Source of the DNA: CAYMUC01 sp964471865
GTDB taxonomy: Bacteria > Actinomycetota > Acidimicrobiia > Acidimicrobiales > Ilumatobacteraceae
Reading direction: 5' to 3'
Assembly: GCA_964471865.1 (NCBI GenBank)
Contig: CAYYHU010000024.1
Span: forward strand, 1 to 32,759
Length of the DNA: 32,759 bases
Shown here: one piece after another, positions 1 to 7,087 of the stretch
How the letters are laid out: each line of letters begins with the position of its first letter
Numbering within the stretch: position 1 is the first letter of the stretch
The notes under the pieces: generated by a model
What the model was told of the DNA's origin: nothing
Database searches by the model: none
What the model saw: only the letters and a program-made list of their open reading frames with translations
Made by a program: the position numbers and the translations under genes

Positions 1-353
1 CCGCGCTTGAGACCCATCGGGTTGGCGCCGGCCGCGACGTTACGCATGCCATGGCTCACCATGGCCTGAGCGAGAACGGTCGCGGTCGTCGTTCCGTCAC
101 CAGCCACGTCGTTGGTCTTGGTGGCGACTTCCTTGACGAGCTGGGCTCCCATGTTCTCGAAGGGGTCTTCGAGTTCGATCTCCTTGGCGATCGACACGCC
201 GTCGTTGGTGATCGTGGGGGCGCCCCACTTCTTGTCGAGCACCACGTTGCGGCCCTTGGGGCCCAAGGTGACCTTGACGGCATCGGCGAGCTTGTTCACG
301 CCCGCCTCGAGGGCGCGCCGGGCGTCCTCGTCGAACTTCATCAATTTGGACAT
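1..353 (-). CDS. groEL: Chaperonin GroEL (60 kDa), N-terminal part, cut by window edge
   Basis: Only the first 117 codons are present, read from an ATG at 353-351; the rest lies beyond position 1. GroEL forms the double-ring cytoplasmic chamber that folds proteins with ATP and the GroES lid. The visible equatorial segment carries the nucleotide-binding signatures VTLGPKGRNVVLDKKWG, TITNDGVSIAKEI and the catalytic-aspartate motif GDGTTTATVLA, which is fully conserved. It lies 7 bases after groES and is surely co-transcribed with it under CIRCE control. Actinobacteria often have a second groEL elsewhere; whether this copy is the essential one cannot be told from 117 residues. Confidence 0.97.
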   Translation of the reverse strand, partial: MSKLMKFDEDARRALEAGVNKLADAVKVTLGPKGRNVVLDKKWGAPTITNDGVSIAKEIELEDPFENMGAQLVKEVATKTNDVAGDGTTTATVLAQAMVSHGMRNVAAGANPMGLKR

Positions 354-360
354 GGTGTCG

Positions 361-654
361 TCACTTCTCCACGATCGCGAGTACGTCGCGGCTGGTGAGG
401 ATCAACAGATCGTCACCATCCACGGTCACTTCGGTGCCGCCGTACTTCGAATAGAGCACGGTGTCGCCGACCTTGATGTCGAGGGGGAAGTGCTCCCCTT
501 CGTCATCGCTCCAGCGGCCGGGTCCCACGGCGAGGACGGTGCCCTGCTGGGGCTTTTCCTTCGCGGTGTCGGGGATCACCAGGCCGGACGCGGTGCGCTC
601 CTCGGCCTCGTTGGGCTTGACGACGATCCGGTCATCGAGGGGCTTGAGGTTCAT
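361..654 (-). CDS. groES: Co-chaperonin GroES (10 kDa)
   Basis: The 97-residue protein is the heptameric lid of the GroEL chamber. It starts MNLKPLDDRIVVKPNEAEE and ends with the family's LTSRDVLAIVE-type tail. The mobile loop, ERTASGLVIPDTAKEKPQQG, and the roof-loop region VGPGRWSDDEGE follow in order. The reading frame stays open upstream to 750, but the ATG at 654 is chosen because the conserved start of the family falls there and a GGAGG Shine-Dalgarno lies 7 to 11 bases upstream. The gene heads the groES-groEL operon. About 90 bases further upstream sit a promoter and two CIRCE-like operators, so heat-inducible control by HrcA is expected. Confidence 0.98.
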   Translation of the reverse strand: MNLKPLDDRIVVKPNEAEERTASGLVIPDTAKEKPQQGTVLAVGPGRWSDDEGEHFPLDIKVGDTVLYSKYGGTEVTVDGDDLLILTSRDVLAIVEK

Positions 655-743
655 GGGTGCAGCCTCCGTTGGCTCGTTGCACTGTGGTTGAGCAGGACAT
701 CTGCCGGCTGTCCCGCCGACGCCTCCAAAGAGATCGCAGCGAG

Positions 744-770
744 TTAGCACTCAAGATGTTCGAGTGCCAG
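744..770 (-). promoter_or_regulatory. CIRCE element (HrcA operator) upstream of groES
   Basis: On the plus strand this reads TTAGCACTC, nine bases, then GAGTGCCAG. On the transcribed strand it is CTGGCACTC-N9-GAGTGCTAA, the form seen in actinobacterial groES regions. The left plus-strand arm matches the general consensus perfectly and the right arm matches at 7 of 9 positions. It overlaps the predicted transcription start and the edge of the -10 box, the normal position for repression by HrcA. The hrcA gene is not in the window. Confidence 0.93.
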
Positions 771-798
771 GTTAGGGGACCCGTTCGAGGTTTAGCAA
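769..798 (-). promoter_or_regulatory. Predicted groES promoter
   Basis: On the minus strand there is a -35-like TTGCTA (798-793) and a -10-like TAACCT (774-769), separated by 18 bases. Transcription would begin near 762, inside the CIRCE element at 744-770. The assignment rests on spacing and on the match to the TANNNT actinobacterial -10 pattern; the -35 is a moderate match. Confidence 0.5.
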
Positions 799-818
799 AC
801 GCAAGGGGCGAGTGCTAG
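792..818 (-). promoter_or_regulatory. Second, degenerate CIRCE-like element upstream of groES
   Basis: Plus strand TTAGCAAAC, nine bases, GAGTGCTAG: 7 of 9 and 8 of 9 matches to the CIRCE arms with exactly the canonical nine-base spacer. Its centre lies 48 bases upstream of the centre of the perfect element, and it covers the proposed -35 box. Duplicate CIRCE sites are known at some actinobacterial groES promoters, so a real second HrcA site is plausible. Confidence 0.7.
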
Positions 819-829
819 CGAGTTGGTGG

Positions 830-1432
830 TCACAGATATGGACGCCGTGTCGGAGCGGAAACGGAACCGGGAATGAGCCCGAGCCGGCCCAGCAATGACA
901 CGGTTTCTGCCAACGGCAATCCCACGACATTGCTCACACTGCCGCGCACCTGATCCACGAGCACGCCTCCGGCTCCCTGGATGCCGTAGCCCCCGGCCTT
1001 GTCGAAGGGCTCACCGGTGGACAGGTACCACTCGAGCATCTCATCGGTCACGGGGACGAAGGTGACCAGGGTCGTCACGAGCACATCGAGAATCTGATCC
1101 TTGCGAACGGCTGCCACTGCGGTGTGGACCCGGTGGGTCCGCGCGGACAACCGTTTCAACATCGCCCGAGCCTCGGACGGGTCGTGGGGCTTGGAGAGGA
1201 TTTCACCGTCGAGATCCACGGTGGTGTCGGCTCCCAGGACCACAGCGCCGTGATGGTGACGAGCGACGCTGACCGCCTTGGCCCGAGCGAGCCGTGCGAC
1301 ATAGACCTCAGGGCTCTCACCGTCGTGTCGGCTCTCGTCGAGATCGGCAGGCACCACCTCGAGGTCGAAGCCCACCGCCGCGAGCAGATCGCGGCGCCGA
1401 GGGGACGCCGAGGCCAAGACCACAGTGGCCAT
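830..1432 (-). CDS. maf: Maf-family nucleoside triphosphate pyrophosphatase
   Basis: The 200-residue protein belongs to the Maf/YhdE family, house-cleaning enzymes that hydrolyse non-canonical or dTTP/UTP-type nucleotides to monophosphates plus pyrophosphate. Family signatures are visible in order: SASPRR near residues 8-13, the metal- and base-contact motif ADTTV around 68-72 with Asp69, SKP at 80-82, and DKAGGYGIQG in the C-terminal half, followed by SNVVGLPL. The ATG at 1432 has a GGGAGG about 12 bases upstream, inside the end of dusB. It begins 8 bases after dusB, so the two probably form one operon. The YhdE-like motif set suggests dTTP/UTP preference, but substrate cannot be fixed from sequence alone. 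Confidence 0.94.
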   Translation of the reverse strand: MATVVLASASPRRRDLLAAVGFDLEVVPADLDESRHDGESPEVYVARLARAKAVSVARHHHGAVVLGADTTVDLDGEILSKPHDPSEARAMLKRLSARTHRVHTAVAAVRKDQILDVLVTTLVTFVPVTDEMLEWYLSTGEPFDKAGGYGIQGAGGVLVDQVRGSVSNVVGLPLAETVSLLGRLGLIPGSVSAPTRRPYL

Positions 1433-1440
1433 GGCGAGGA

Positions 1441-2592
1441 TCAGCCTCCCGAGAGCCGAACCAGATCGGCCTCGGCGGGGGGTGTGAGGTCATCGCGGTC
1501 GAGGAGATAACCATCGGGAAGCGCAACCCGAATCGGACCGTTGGTATGGCCTCGACGAATCCGTTCACCACCGGCGACGAGTTCGAGGGTGGGGTCGAGT
1601 TCACCGAGGAGATCGTCGAGTTCAGCCCGAGTCGAGACCTGGGAGAAACGGCGACGAGCCTCGGGACCCACCGGATACCCGGTGAAGTACCAGGAGGTGT
1701 GCTCGCGGAAATCCCGCATGGCATGGGATTCACCGACGTGGTCCACGAGCAGATCACCGTGGCGAGCCATCACATCTCGCACCTCACCGAGACGAGGCGG
1801 CGGGGGAATCTCCTCACCGTCGAACGCAGCGATCAAATGAGCGAACAACCAGGGTCGACCCAGACATCCACGCCCGACGACCACACCATCACATCCGGTG
1901 CTGCGCACCATGGCCACGGCGTCGCCAGCCTCCCAGATGTCTCCGTTGCCCAGCACCGGGATGCCACCGGGTCCACCGACCGCAGCGACGAGATCTGCGA
2001 TGGCCTCCCAACGCGCATCGCCGGCATAGTGCTGCTCAGCGGTCCGAGCATGAAGGGCGACCGCACTGACACCCTCCTCGGCCCCGACCCGACCGGCATC
2101 GAGATGGGTGAGCAGACCGTCATGAATGCCCATGCGGAACTTCATCGTCACCGGGACACCATGGGGCGATGCCGCAGCGACCGCGGCGCGGACCACGGCT
2201 GCGAGCAGCCGCGGCTTGACCGGCACCGCCGCTCCCCCGCCGCGGCGTGTGACCTTGGCCGCGGGACAACCGAAGTTGAGATCGACATGATCGACGCGGC
2301 CGGAGTCCACGACTCGCCGCACGGCCTCGCCGACCTGAACGGGATCACTGCCATAGATCTGCAGGCTGCGAGGGTTCTCATCGGGCGCAAACGAGACCAT
2401 CTTGTCGGTCTTGGGATTCCCGTTCACGAGTGCCGCGGCCATGACCATCTCGTTGACATAGACCAGGCCCGGACCAAAGGACCGACACAATGTCCTGAAG
2501 GGCGCGTTAGTCACCCCCGCCATCGGGGCGAGGACCACGGGAGCTCGCAGAACATGCGAACCCAGACGCAGGGGTCGAACAGCGACGTCCAC
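1441..2592 (-). CDS. tRNA-dihydrouridine synthase (DusB-like)
   Basis: FMN-dependent enzyme reducing uridine to dihydrouridine in tRNA. The TIM-barrel motifs appear in order: APMAGVTNAPFRTLC near the N-terminus, NFGCPAAKVTRRGGG with the catalytic cysteine, MKFRMG with the conserved lysine, HARTAEQHYAG, and the phosphate-binding GNGDI and GVVVGRGCLGRPW. The start is uncertain: the frame is open to 2802, but that would run into the divergent acetyltransferase. I choose a GTG at 2592, giving 383 residues, because the homologous region begins just after it. No good Shine-Dalgarno precedes it, and a TAGCGT box 8 bases upstream fits a leaderless transcript. The long C-terminal tail is usual in actinobacterial Dus proteins. 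Confidence 0.92.
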   Translation of the reverse strand: MDVAVRPLRLGSHVLRAPVVLAPMAGVTNAPFRTLCRSFGPGLVYVNEMVMAAALVNGNPKTDKMVSFAPDENPRSLQIYGSDPVQVGEAVRRVVDSGRVDHVDLNFGCPAAKVTRRGGGAAVPVKPRLLAAVVRAAVAAASPHGVPVTMKFRMGIHDGLLTHLDAGRVGAEEGVSAVALHARTAEQHYAGDARWEAIADLVAAVGGPGGIPVLGNGDIWEAGDAVAMVRSTGCDGVVVGRGCLGRPWLFAHLIAAFDGEEIPPPPRLGEVRDVMARHGDLLVDHVGESHAMRDFREHTSWYFTGYPVGPEARRRFSQVSTRAELDDLLGELDPTLELVAGGERIRRGHTNGPIRVALPDGYLLDRDDLTPPAEADLVRLSGG

Positions 2593-2600
2593 GTCCGTGG

Positions 2601-2606
2601 ACGCTA
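2601..2606 (-). promoter_or_regulatory. Possible -10 box for leaderless dusB transcript
   Basis: TAGCGT on the minus strand fits TANNNT and ends 8 bases before the proposed GTG start of dusB. Transcription would then start at or next to the start codon. No convincing -35 hexamer is seen at 16-18 bases, so this is weak. Confidence 0.3.
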
Positions 2607-2624
2607 CCGGTACAGACTGAGGCG

Positions 2625-3185
2625 ATGGCGATCGAACTCCTCGGGCTACACACCCTCGCGATCGACGAACGCGCAGCGGTGGCGGACCTTCTCGCCGGGT
2701 GGCATGTGGAGCAATGGGGCGAGTTGTACGACCCCGAGGTATGGAATCTCGACATCGCCCGGTCCGAGTTCTACGACCATGGCACCACCCACCCGGGATC
2801 ACTTCCCATCACGATCGTGGCGCTCGACTCCGAGGTTCGTCAGAGGTCGCGATCCGCCCCCGATGGGGCCTCGGGCGATTGGGGGGTTCGGGGTTCGGTC
2901 AGCCTCGTGGCCTCGGATGATCTCGCCGGCTACGACCACCTCGGGCCCTGGCTCGCCAGCTTGTACGTCCTCCCGATCCATCGGGGCCAGGGACTCGGAT
3001 CGCGCCTCGTGGACGCGGTGGTCGCCCAGGCGCACGAACTCGGAGTGACCCATCTGTATCTGTTCACCGCCGAGCACGCCGACTGGTACCGCCGATGGGG
3101 TTTCGAGGCCATCGGGTCGATGAGAACCGGACCCGGTTCTCATCAGGTCACGGTGATGGGCGCGCCGATGTCTCGGGCAATCTGA
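2625..3185 (+). CDS. GNAT-family N-acetyltransferase, substrate unknown
   Basis: The only plus-strand gene I support. The 186-residue protein has the GNAT fold in its second half: the acetyl-CoA motif LASLYVLPIHRGQGLGSRL (R/Q-x-x-G-x-G pattern) around residues 110-130 and the C-terminal YRRWGFEAIG element. The first hundred residues hold a family-variable acceptor-side region. Substrate cannot be inferred; free amino acids, antibiotics and proteins are all known GNAT acceptors. It starts with ATG 32 bases from dusB in divergent orientation. Its last 38 bases overlap the 3' end of tsaD on the other strand. The opposite orientation to every neighbour suggests a lineage-specific insertion into the conserved block, though base composition looks like that of its surroundings. 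Confidence 0.85.
   Translation: MAIELLGLHTLAIDERAAVADLLAGWHVEQWGELYDPEVWNLDIARSEFYDHGTTHPGSLPITIVALDSEVRQRSRSAPDGASGDWGVRGSVSLVASDDLAGYDHLGPWLASLYVLPIHRGQGLGSRLVDAVVAQAHELGVTHLYLFTAEHADWYRRWGFEAIGSMRTGPGSHQVTVMGAPMSRAI
3121..3142 (-). terminator. Perfect inverted repeat just after tsaD, inside the GNAT gene
   Basis: TGAGAACCGG and CCGGTTCTCA flank a two-base centre (or a 9-bp stem with a 4-base loop). It lies 5 bases past the tsaD stop codon. No T-run follows on the minus strand, so it is not a textbook intrinsic terminator. It may end or stabilise the tsaD transcript. The same bases encode part of the acetyltransferase C-terminus. Confidence 0.45.
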
Positions 3186-4179
3186 GTCCCGGAAACGCCC
3201 CGATATCGAGAGAACTGGGACCATCGGAGACCAGGCGATGCCAACCCGCCGACGCGATCATCGCAGCGTTATCGGTGCACATGGCTCGACTGGGCACGAA
3301 GGTCGAGACGCCGAGATCGGCCCCGGCCTCGACGAAGCGATCACGCAAAAGCGAATTCGCTGCGACCCCACCACCCAACGCGATGGCTGCGGCTCCCAGA
3401 GTGCGCGCGGCGGTGACGGTCTTCGCAACCAAGACATCGACGACCGCAGCCTGAAACGATGCCGCCACATCGGCTGAGGAGACCTCGGGATGGTCGCGCA
3501 CATGATGCAGCACCGCCGTCTTGAGACCCGAAAACGACATGTCGAGGCCGGCGTTCATCATCGCTCGAGGGAACGCGATCGCGTGAGGATCTCCGGTGCG
3601 GGCGAGCGCGTCGATCGCAGGGCCTCCGGGGTATCCCAGACCGAGGAATCGAGCCACCTTGTCAAAGGCCTCACCGGCGGCATCGTCGATGGTGGAGCCG
3701 ACCACCCGGTAGTCGCCATGGGCCCGCATCTCCACGAGCATCGTGTGACCTCCCGACACGAGAAGCACCACAAGCGGCAGTTCGAGATCGGGTTGTTCCA
3801 GGAAGGCCGCGTAGAGATGGGCTTCCATGTGGTTGACCCCAACGAAGGGCACCCCCCATGACACCGCGAGGGCTTTGGCAGTGGAGACCCCGATCAGAAG
3901 CGCTCCGATGAGACCTGGGCCGATGGTGGCGGCCACGACGTCCACGCGTTCGGGTCCGATCCCGGCGGTGTCGAGCGCTTCCTCGATGACAGGGCCCAGG
4001 GTTTCGAGATGAGCGCGACTCGCGATCTCAGGAACCACTCCCCCGAAACGAGCATGCAGGTCGATCTGGGTCGAGACCACCGAGGAGGCCACGTCATGAG
4101 GACCCACGAGCACTGCAGCTGCGGTTTCATCACAACTGGTCTCGATGCCGAGGATCACCGTGGAGTCATCGGGTGTCAT
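3148..4179 (-). CDS. tsaD: tRNA N6-threonylcarbamoyladenosine transferase TsaD
   Basis: The 343-residue protein is the catalytic subunit that moves threonylcarbamoyl from its AMP ester to A37 of ANN-decoding tRNAs. It shows the ASKHA-fold nucleotide motif GIETSCDETAAAV at residues 11-23, the metal ligands NHMEAH (His117 and His121), SGGHT near 142-146, DMSFSGLK, LGGGVAANS near 268-276, and CTDNAAMIA with the metal-binding Asp303. Length is normal for the family. It begins inside the end of rimI (14-base overlap), so translation is coupled with the rimI-tsaB-tsaE genes upstream, which provide the partner subunits. Its 3' end overlaps the convergent acetyltransferase by 38 bases. Confidence 0.98.
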   Translation of the reverse strand: MTPDDSTVILGIETSCDETAAAVLVGPHDVASSVVSTQIDLHARFGGVVPEIASRAHLETLGPVIEEALDTAGIGPERVDVVAATIGPGLIGALLIGVSTAKALAVSWGVPFVGVNHMEAHLYAAFLEQPDLELPLVVLLVSGGHTMLVEMRAHGDYRVVGSTIDDAAGEAFDKVARFLGLGYPGGPAIDALARTGDPHAIAFPRAMMNAGLDMSFSGLKTAVLHHVRDHPEVSSADVAASFQAAVVDVLVAKTVTAARTLGAAAIALGGGVAANSLLRDRFVEAGADLGVSTFVPSRAMCTDNAAMIASAGWHRLVSDGPSSLDIGAFPGLRLPETSARPSP

Positions 4180-4753
4180 CGCGTCCCCCTCGGCGGGTCA
4201 CCACGGGCTCGGCGATGGTGGCGGCCAGACGTTCCAGTCGCCGTTGCATGTCCTCACCATCGAGATCATGGCACCACATCACGATCGCGTCGTCGGTGTT
4301 TTCGTAGTAGCGCTTGCGGATTCCCGCGGGAACGAAACCGAACTGGCGATAGAGCTCTTGGGCGGCGAGATTCGTGACTCGTACCTCGAGGGTCATGGCG
4401 GTAAAGCCGCGTTCACGGGCCGTCTGCACGAGATGGGTCAGCATGATGCGGCCCAAACCTCGGCGTCGCCGGCGAGGGTCGACGGCGATATTGGTGACGT
4501 GAGCCTCGTCGGTGTCGAGCATCAACCCCCCGTAGGCCACCACCGAACCCCCGATACGAGCGACCGCGTAATGACGTCGACCAGCGCGAATCGCGGTGAG
4601 TTCGGACTGGAAGACCCCAGACGTCCACGGCCGCGGATACACCTGGGTCTCGATCTCGAGAACCTGACGCAGATGGCGCCGTTTCATCGGTTCGATCACG
4701 ATCGAGTCGACAGCGGACAGGTCTCCCGATCGTCGCCAGCGGGCCGCGTTCAT
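4166..4753 (-). CDS. rimI: Ribosomal protein S18 alanine N-acetyltransferase RimI
   Basis: A 195-residue GNAT enzyme. Family members acetylate the N-terminal alanine of ribosomal protein S18, and actinobacterial RimI can be broader. The acetyl-CoA site is VTNIAVDPRRRRRGLGRIML around residues 87-105, followed by LEVRVTNLAAQELYRQFGF (about 122-140) and a RKRYYENTDDAIVM segment typical of RimI. The ATG at 4753 overlaps the tsaB stop as ATGA, which supports this start. A stretch of some 20 residues before the GNAT core and about 35 after it are less conserved. Its place between tsaB and tsaD is the standard arrangement and favours RimI over a generic acetyltransferase. Confidence 0.93.
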   Translation of the reverse strand: MNAARWRRSGDLSAVDSIVIEPMKRRHLRQVLEIETQVYPRPWTSGVFQSELTAIRAGRRHYAVARIGGSVVAYGGLMLDTDEAHVTNIAVDPRRRRRGLGRIMLTHLVQTARERGFTAMTLEVRVTNLAAQELYRQFGFVPAGIRKRYYENTDDAIVMWCHDLDGEDMQRRLERLAATIAEPVVTRRGGRDDTR

Positions 4754-5451
4754 GAGGCCCCCTGTCGCGTGACCCAGGAGATCTCGGCGTCGGGTGCGCG
4801 TAGATAGTGCGGCCGGATCGCATCGGGCGGTCCGAAACGTTCCCGATGGGTCGGCGTCATCGCCACCAGCGCGAGGGTCGCGGCACTCGGGTACATCGTC
4901 GCCGTTCTCGCCACGACCCGATGACCACGAGCCTCGAGCTCATTGCGATATCGGTGAGCACCCGCCCCCACGAGAGCGAGATCAGCATCGACGTCGACCA
5001 GTTCGCTCAACAGGTCCTCGAGGCTCGCGACCGCCATCGGACGTCGCAGCGCCACCGACTCGTCATCGGGACTGAAGCGAGCGTGATACACCTCGGCCTT
5101 GCGGGCGTCGAGCACCGGGACGAGGTCGCATCCGAGATCGACATGGGCACATGCGAGGATCTCGAGGCTCGAGATGCCCACGATGTCGACGTCGAGACCG
5201 CGGGCCAAAGCCGTCGCTGTTGCGATTCCGACTCGGAGTCCAGTGAACAGGCCCGGTCCGACATCGACGGCGATCCGGGTGATCTGGTCGAGATCGCAGC
5301 CGCTGCGACGACACAGGTCCTCGACCATCGGTATGAGGAGTTCGGCATGGTGACGCGGCCGACGGACCTCGAAGGACGCGAGCAGCTCACCATCTCGGCC
5401 CAAAGCCACACTCACGACATCGGTGGAGGTCTCGAGACCCAGGATCAGCAC
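4750..5451 (-). CDS. tsaB: t6A biosynthesis protein TsaB
   Basis: TsaB is an inactive TsaD-like protein that dimerises with TsaD and, with TsaE, forms the threonylcarbamoyl transfer complex. The 233-residue product opens with ILGLETSTDVVSVALG and contains the GPGLFTGLRVG segment at about residues 65-75, both typical. The frame remains open upstream to 5610, but that part lies inside tsaE. The GTG at 5451, with GGGGGTG a few bases upstream, puts the family's N-terminus at the first codon and overlaps the tsaE stop by 7 bases. It is followed by rimI through an ATGA overlap. Confidence 0.95.
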   Translation of the reverse strand: MLILGLETSTDVVSVALGRDGELLASFEVRRPRHHAELLIPMVEDLCRRSGCDLDQITRIAVDVGPGLFTGLRVGIATATALARGLDVDIVGISSLEILACAHVDLGCDLVPVLDARKAEVYHARFSPDDESVALRRPMAVASLEDLLSELVDVDADLALVGAGAHRYRNELEARGHRVVARTATMYPSAATLALVAMTPTHRERFGPPDAIRPHYLRAPDAEISWVTRQGAS

Positions 5452-5936
5452 GCCACACCCCCCAAGGACGCTTCGAGTTCGTCGACGCGGCGCTGCCATC
5501 TGGGTCCAGCACCCCGCCATCGGGCCTTTCGAGCCTCGGGATGTCCGGGGATATGAGCGAGACGGATTTCGAGATGGTCGCCCCACCGGGCGTCGTCCAC
5601 ATCGCCCCATTCGATGAGGAGAACCCCATCGAGACGATGGTCCTCGAGATCGAGATCCTCGAGTTCGTCATAGCGGTCCAACCGGTAGAGATCTGCGTGA
5701 TGCAGCATGTAGCCGCCGGCCGCGTCAGGAACCTGATACGACTGCACCAGGGTGTAGGTCGGCGATGTCAGGTGCTCGGTGATTCCCAGAGCGCGACCGA
5801 CTCCTTGAGCAAAGGTCGTCTTTCCGGCCCCCATCTCCCCGGCCAGCACCACCACGTCACCCGGGACGAGGATCCCGGCCACGGCTCGAGCCGCGGCCTC
5901 GGTCGCGTCGGGGGTGGGAAGGTCCAGGTCGAACAT
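5445..5936 (-). CDS. tsaE: t6A biosynthesis ATPase TsaE
   Basis: A small 163-residue P-loop ATPase that drives the TsaB-TsaD complex through its cycle. The Walker A motif GEMGAGKTTF is present, then LTSPTYTLVQSY and HHADLYRLDRYDELEDLDLE, and a Walker-B-like GVLLIEWGD, all in the order expected for the family. The ATG at 5936 lies 14 bases past the alr stop; an in-frame ATG at 6002 would overlap alr and add a sequence with no family resemblance. The last 60 residues are basic and variable. Tight packing with tsaB indicates one operon. Confidence 0.95.
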   Translation of the reverse strand: MFDLDLPTPDATEAAARAVAGILVPGDVVVLAGEMGAGKTTFAQGVGRALGITEHLTSPTYTLVQSYQVPDAAGGYMLHHADLYRLDRYDELEDLDLEDHRLDGVLLIEWGDVDDARWGDHLEIRLAHIPGHPEARKARWRGAGPRWQRRVDELEASLGGVAC

Positions 5937-5950
5937 GAAGGGTCCCGAGA

Positions 5951-7087
5951 CTACCGAGGGCCTCCGACCCATCGTCGGGGCATACGGGCCGAGAGCCCAC
6001 ACACGATCTCGTAGGTGATGGTTCCGAGACGCTCCGCCCAGTCCTCGACTCCCAGAGTCGTTCCCTGTTGATCCCCGATGAGAACGACCTCATCGCCAAC
6101 CGCCACGTCATCGTCACCGCAGTCCACGACGAACTGGTCCATGGTGACCACTCCGAGGATGCGTCGACGCCGTCCCCCGATCAGCACCTCTCCTCCCGTG
6201 GTCCCCAGCGCTCGCGGCACACCGTCGGCGTACCCCAGTGGAATGGTGGCGGCAGTGAGATCTCGTTCGACGGTGGTGCGCCATCCATACGACACTCCGT
6301 CACCGGCGTGTATCCGTTTGACCATCGAGACTCGTGACCGCACCGACAGCGCCGGGCGCAGATCGTCGCACCACTCGGCGACTCCCGCTCCGGGCGCCAG
6401 TCCGTATAACGCGATCCCACAACGCACGAGATCATGGCGGGATTCGGGCCAGGCCAACGCTCCCGCCGAGTTCGCGAGATGCACCCGACGCGGACTCAGA
6501 CCCGCCCCCGCCAGATCGGTGAGGACGCCATCGAAGATGTCGAGTTGGTGCGGGGTCGCTGGATGTCGAGGGTCGTCAGCACAGGCGAGGTGGCTGAACA
6601 CGCCGTCGAAGGTGAGCCGCGATGCGTCCACGATGCGCCGGGCCATATCGACGGCCTGTTCCGGACGGGTTCCCACCCGTCGCATACCGGTGTCCACTTT
6701 GAGATGAACTGCCACCTCCTGGCGACCCCACTCGATGGCACCCGCCTCGAGCGCAGCGATCTGATCGGCATCGTGGACGGTGAGGATCAGATCATGGTCC
6801 ACAGCCCGTCGCAGCTGTTCGGGCGGTTGGGGGCTCAGCACCAGAATCGGCGCTCTCACCCCCTGGTCGCGTAACGCCACTCCCTCGTCGACCAAGGCCA
6901 CGCACACACCGTGGGCCCCCGCCGCAATCGCAGTGCGCGCCACCGGATATGCGCCATGCCCGTACCCGTCGGCCTTGACCACGGCCCACAGCGACGCCGG
7001 AGCGACCCGATTGGCGAGGGTCGCAGTGTTGTGGGCGATCGCGTCGAGGTCCACCACCACCTCGGCCCATCGCTCGCGCACTGTCAT
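5951..7087 (-). CDS. alr: Alanine racemase
   Basis: A 378-residue PLP enzyme that interconverts L- and D-alanine, supplying D-Ala for peptidoglycan. The N-terminal barrel contains the PLP lysine in AVVKADGYGHGA (Lys38), then HLKVDTGMRRVG, FSHLACAD and HLANSAGAL. The second catalytic base is Tyr267 in GVSYGWRTT, followed by PLGYADGVPR and a C-terminal beta domain ending MDQFVVDCG...ITYEIVCGLSARMPR. The ATG at 7087 overlaps the nnrDE stop as ATGA, which supports it over the in-frame start at 7120. Confidence 0.98.
   Translation of the reverse strand: MTVRERWAEVVVDLDAIAHNTATLANRVAPASLWAVVKADGYGHGAYPVARTAIAAGAHGVCVALVDEGVALRDQGVRAPILVLSPQPPEQLRRAVDHDLILTVHDADQIAALEAGAIEWGRQEVAVHLKVDTGMRRVGTRPEQAVDMARRIVDASRLTFDGVFSHLACADDPRHPATPHQLDIFDGVLTDLAGAGLSPRRVHLANSAGALAWPESRHDLVRCGIALYGLAPGAGVAEWCDDLRPALSVRSRVSMVKRIHAGDGVSYGWRTTVERDLTAATIPLGYADGVPRALGTTGGEVLIGGRRRRILGVVTMDQFVVDCGDDDVAVGDEVVLIGDQQGTTLGVEDWAERLGTITYEIVCGLSARMPRRWVGGPR

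Noticed and set aside
51..747. Overlapping plus-strand frames opposite groEL and groES
   Set aside because: They are antisense shadows; the minus strand carries unmistakable chaperonin sequences.
1294..3048. 584-codon plus-strand open frame opposite maf and dusB, running into the acetyltransferase region in another frame
   Set aside because: No recognisable domain, low-complexity composition, and both strands' real genes explain the region.
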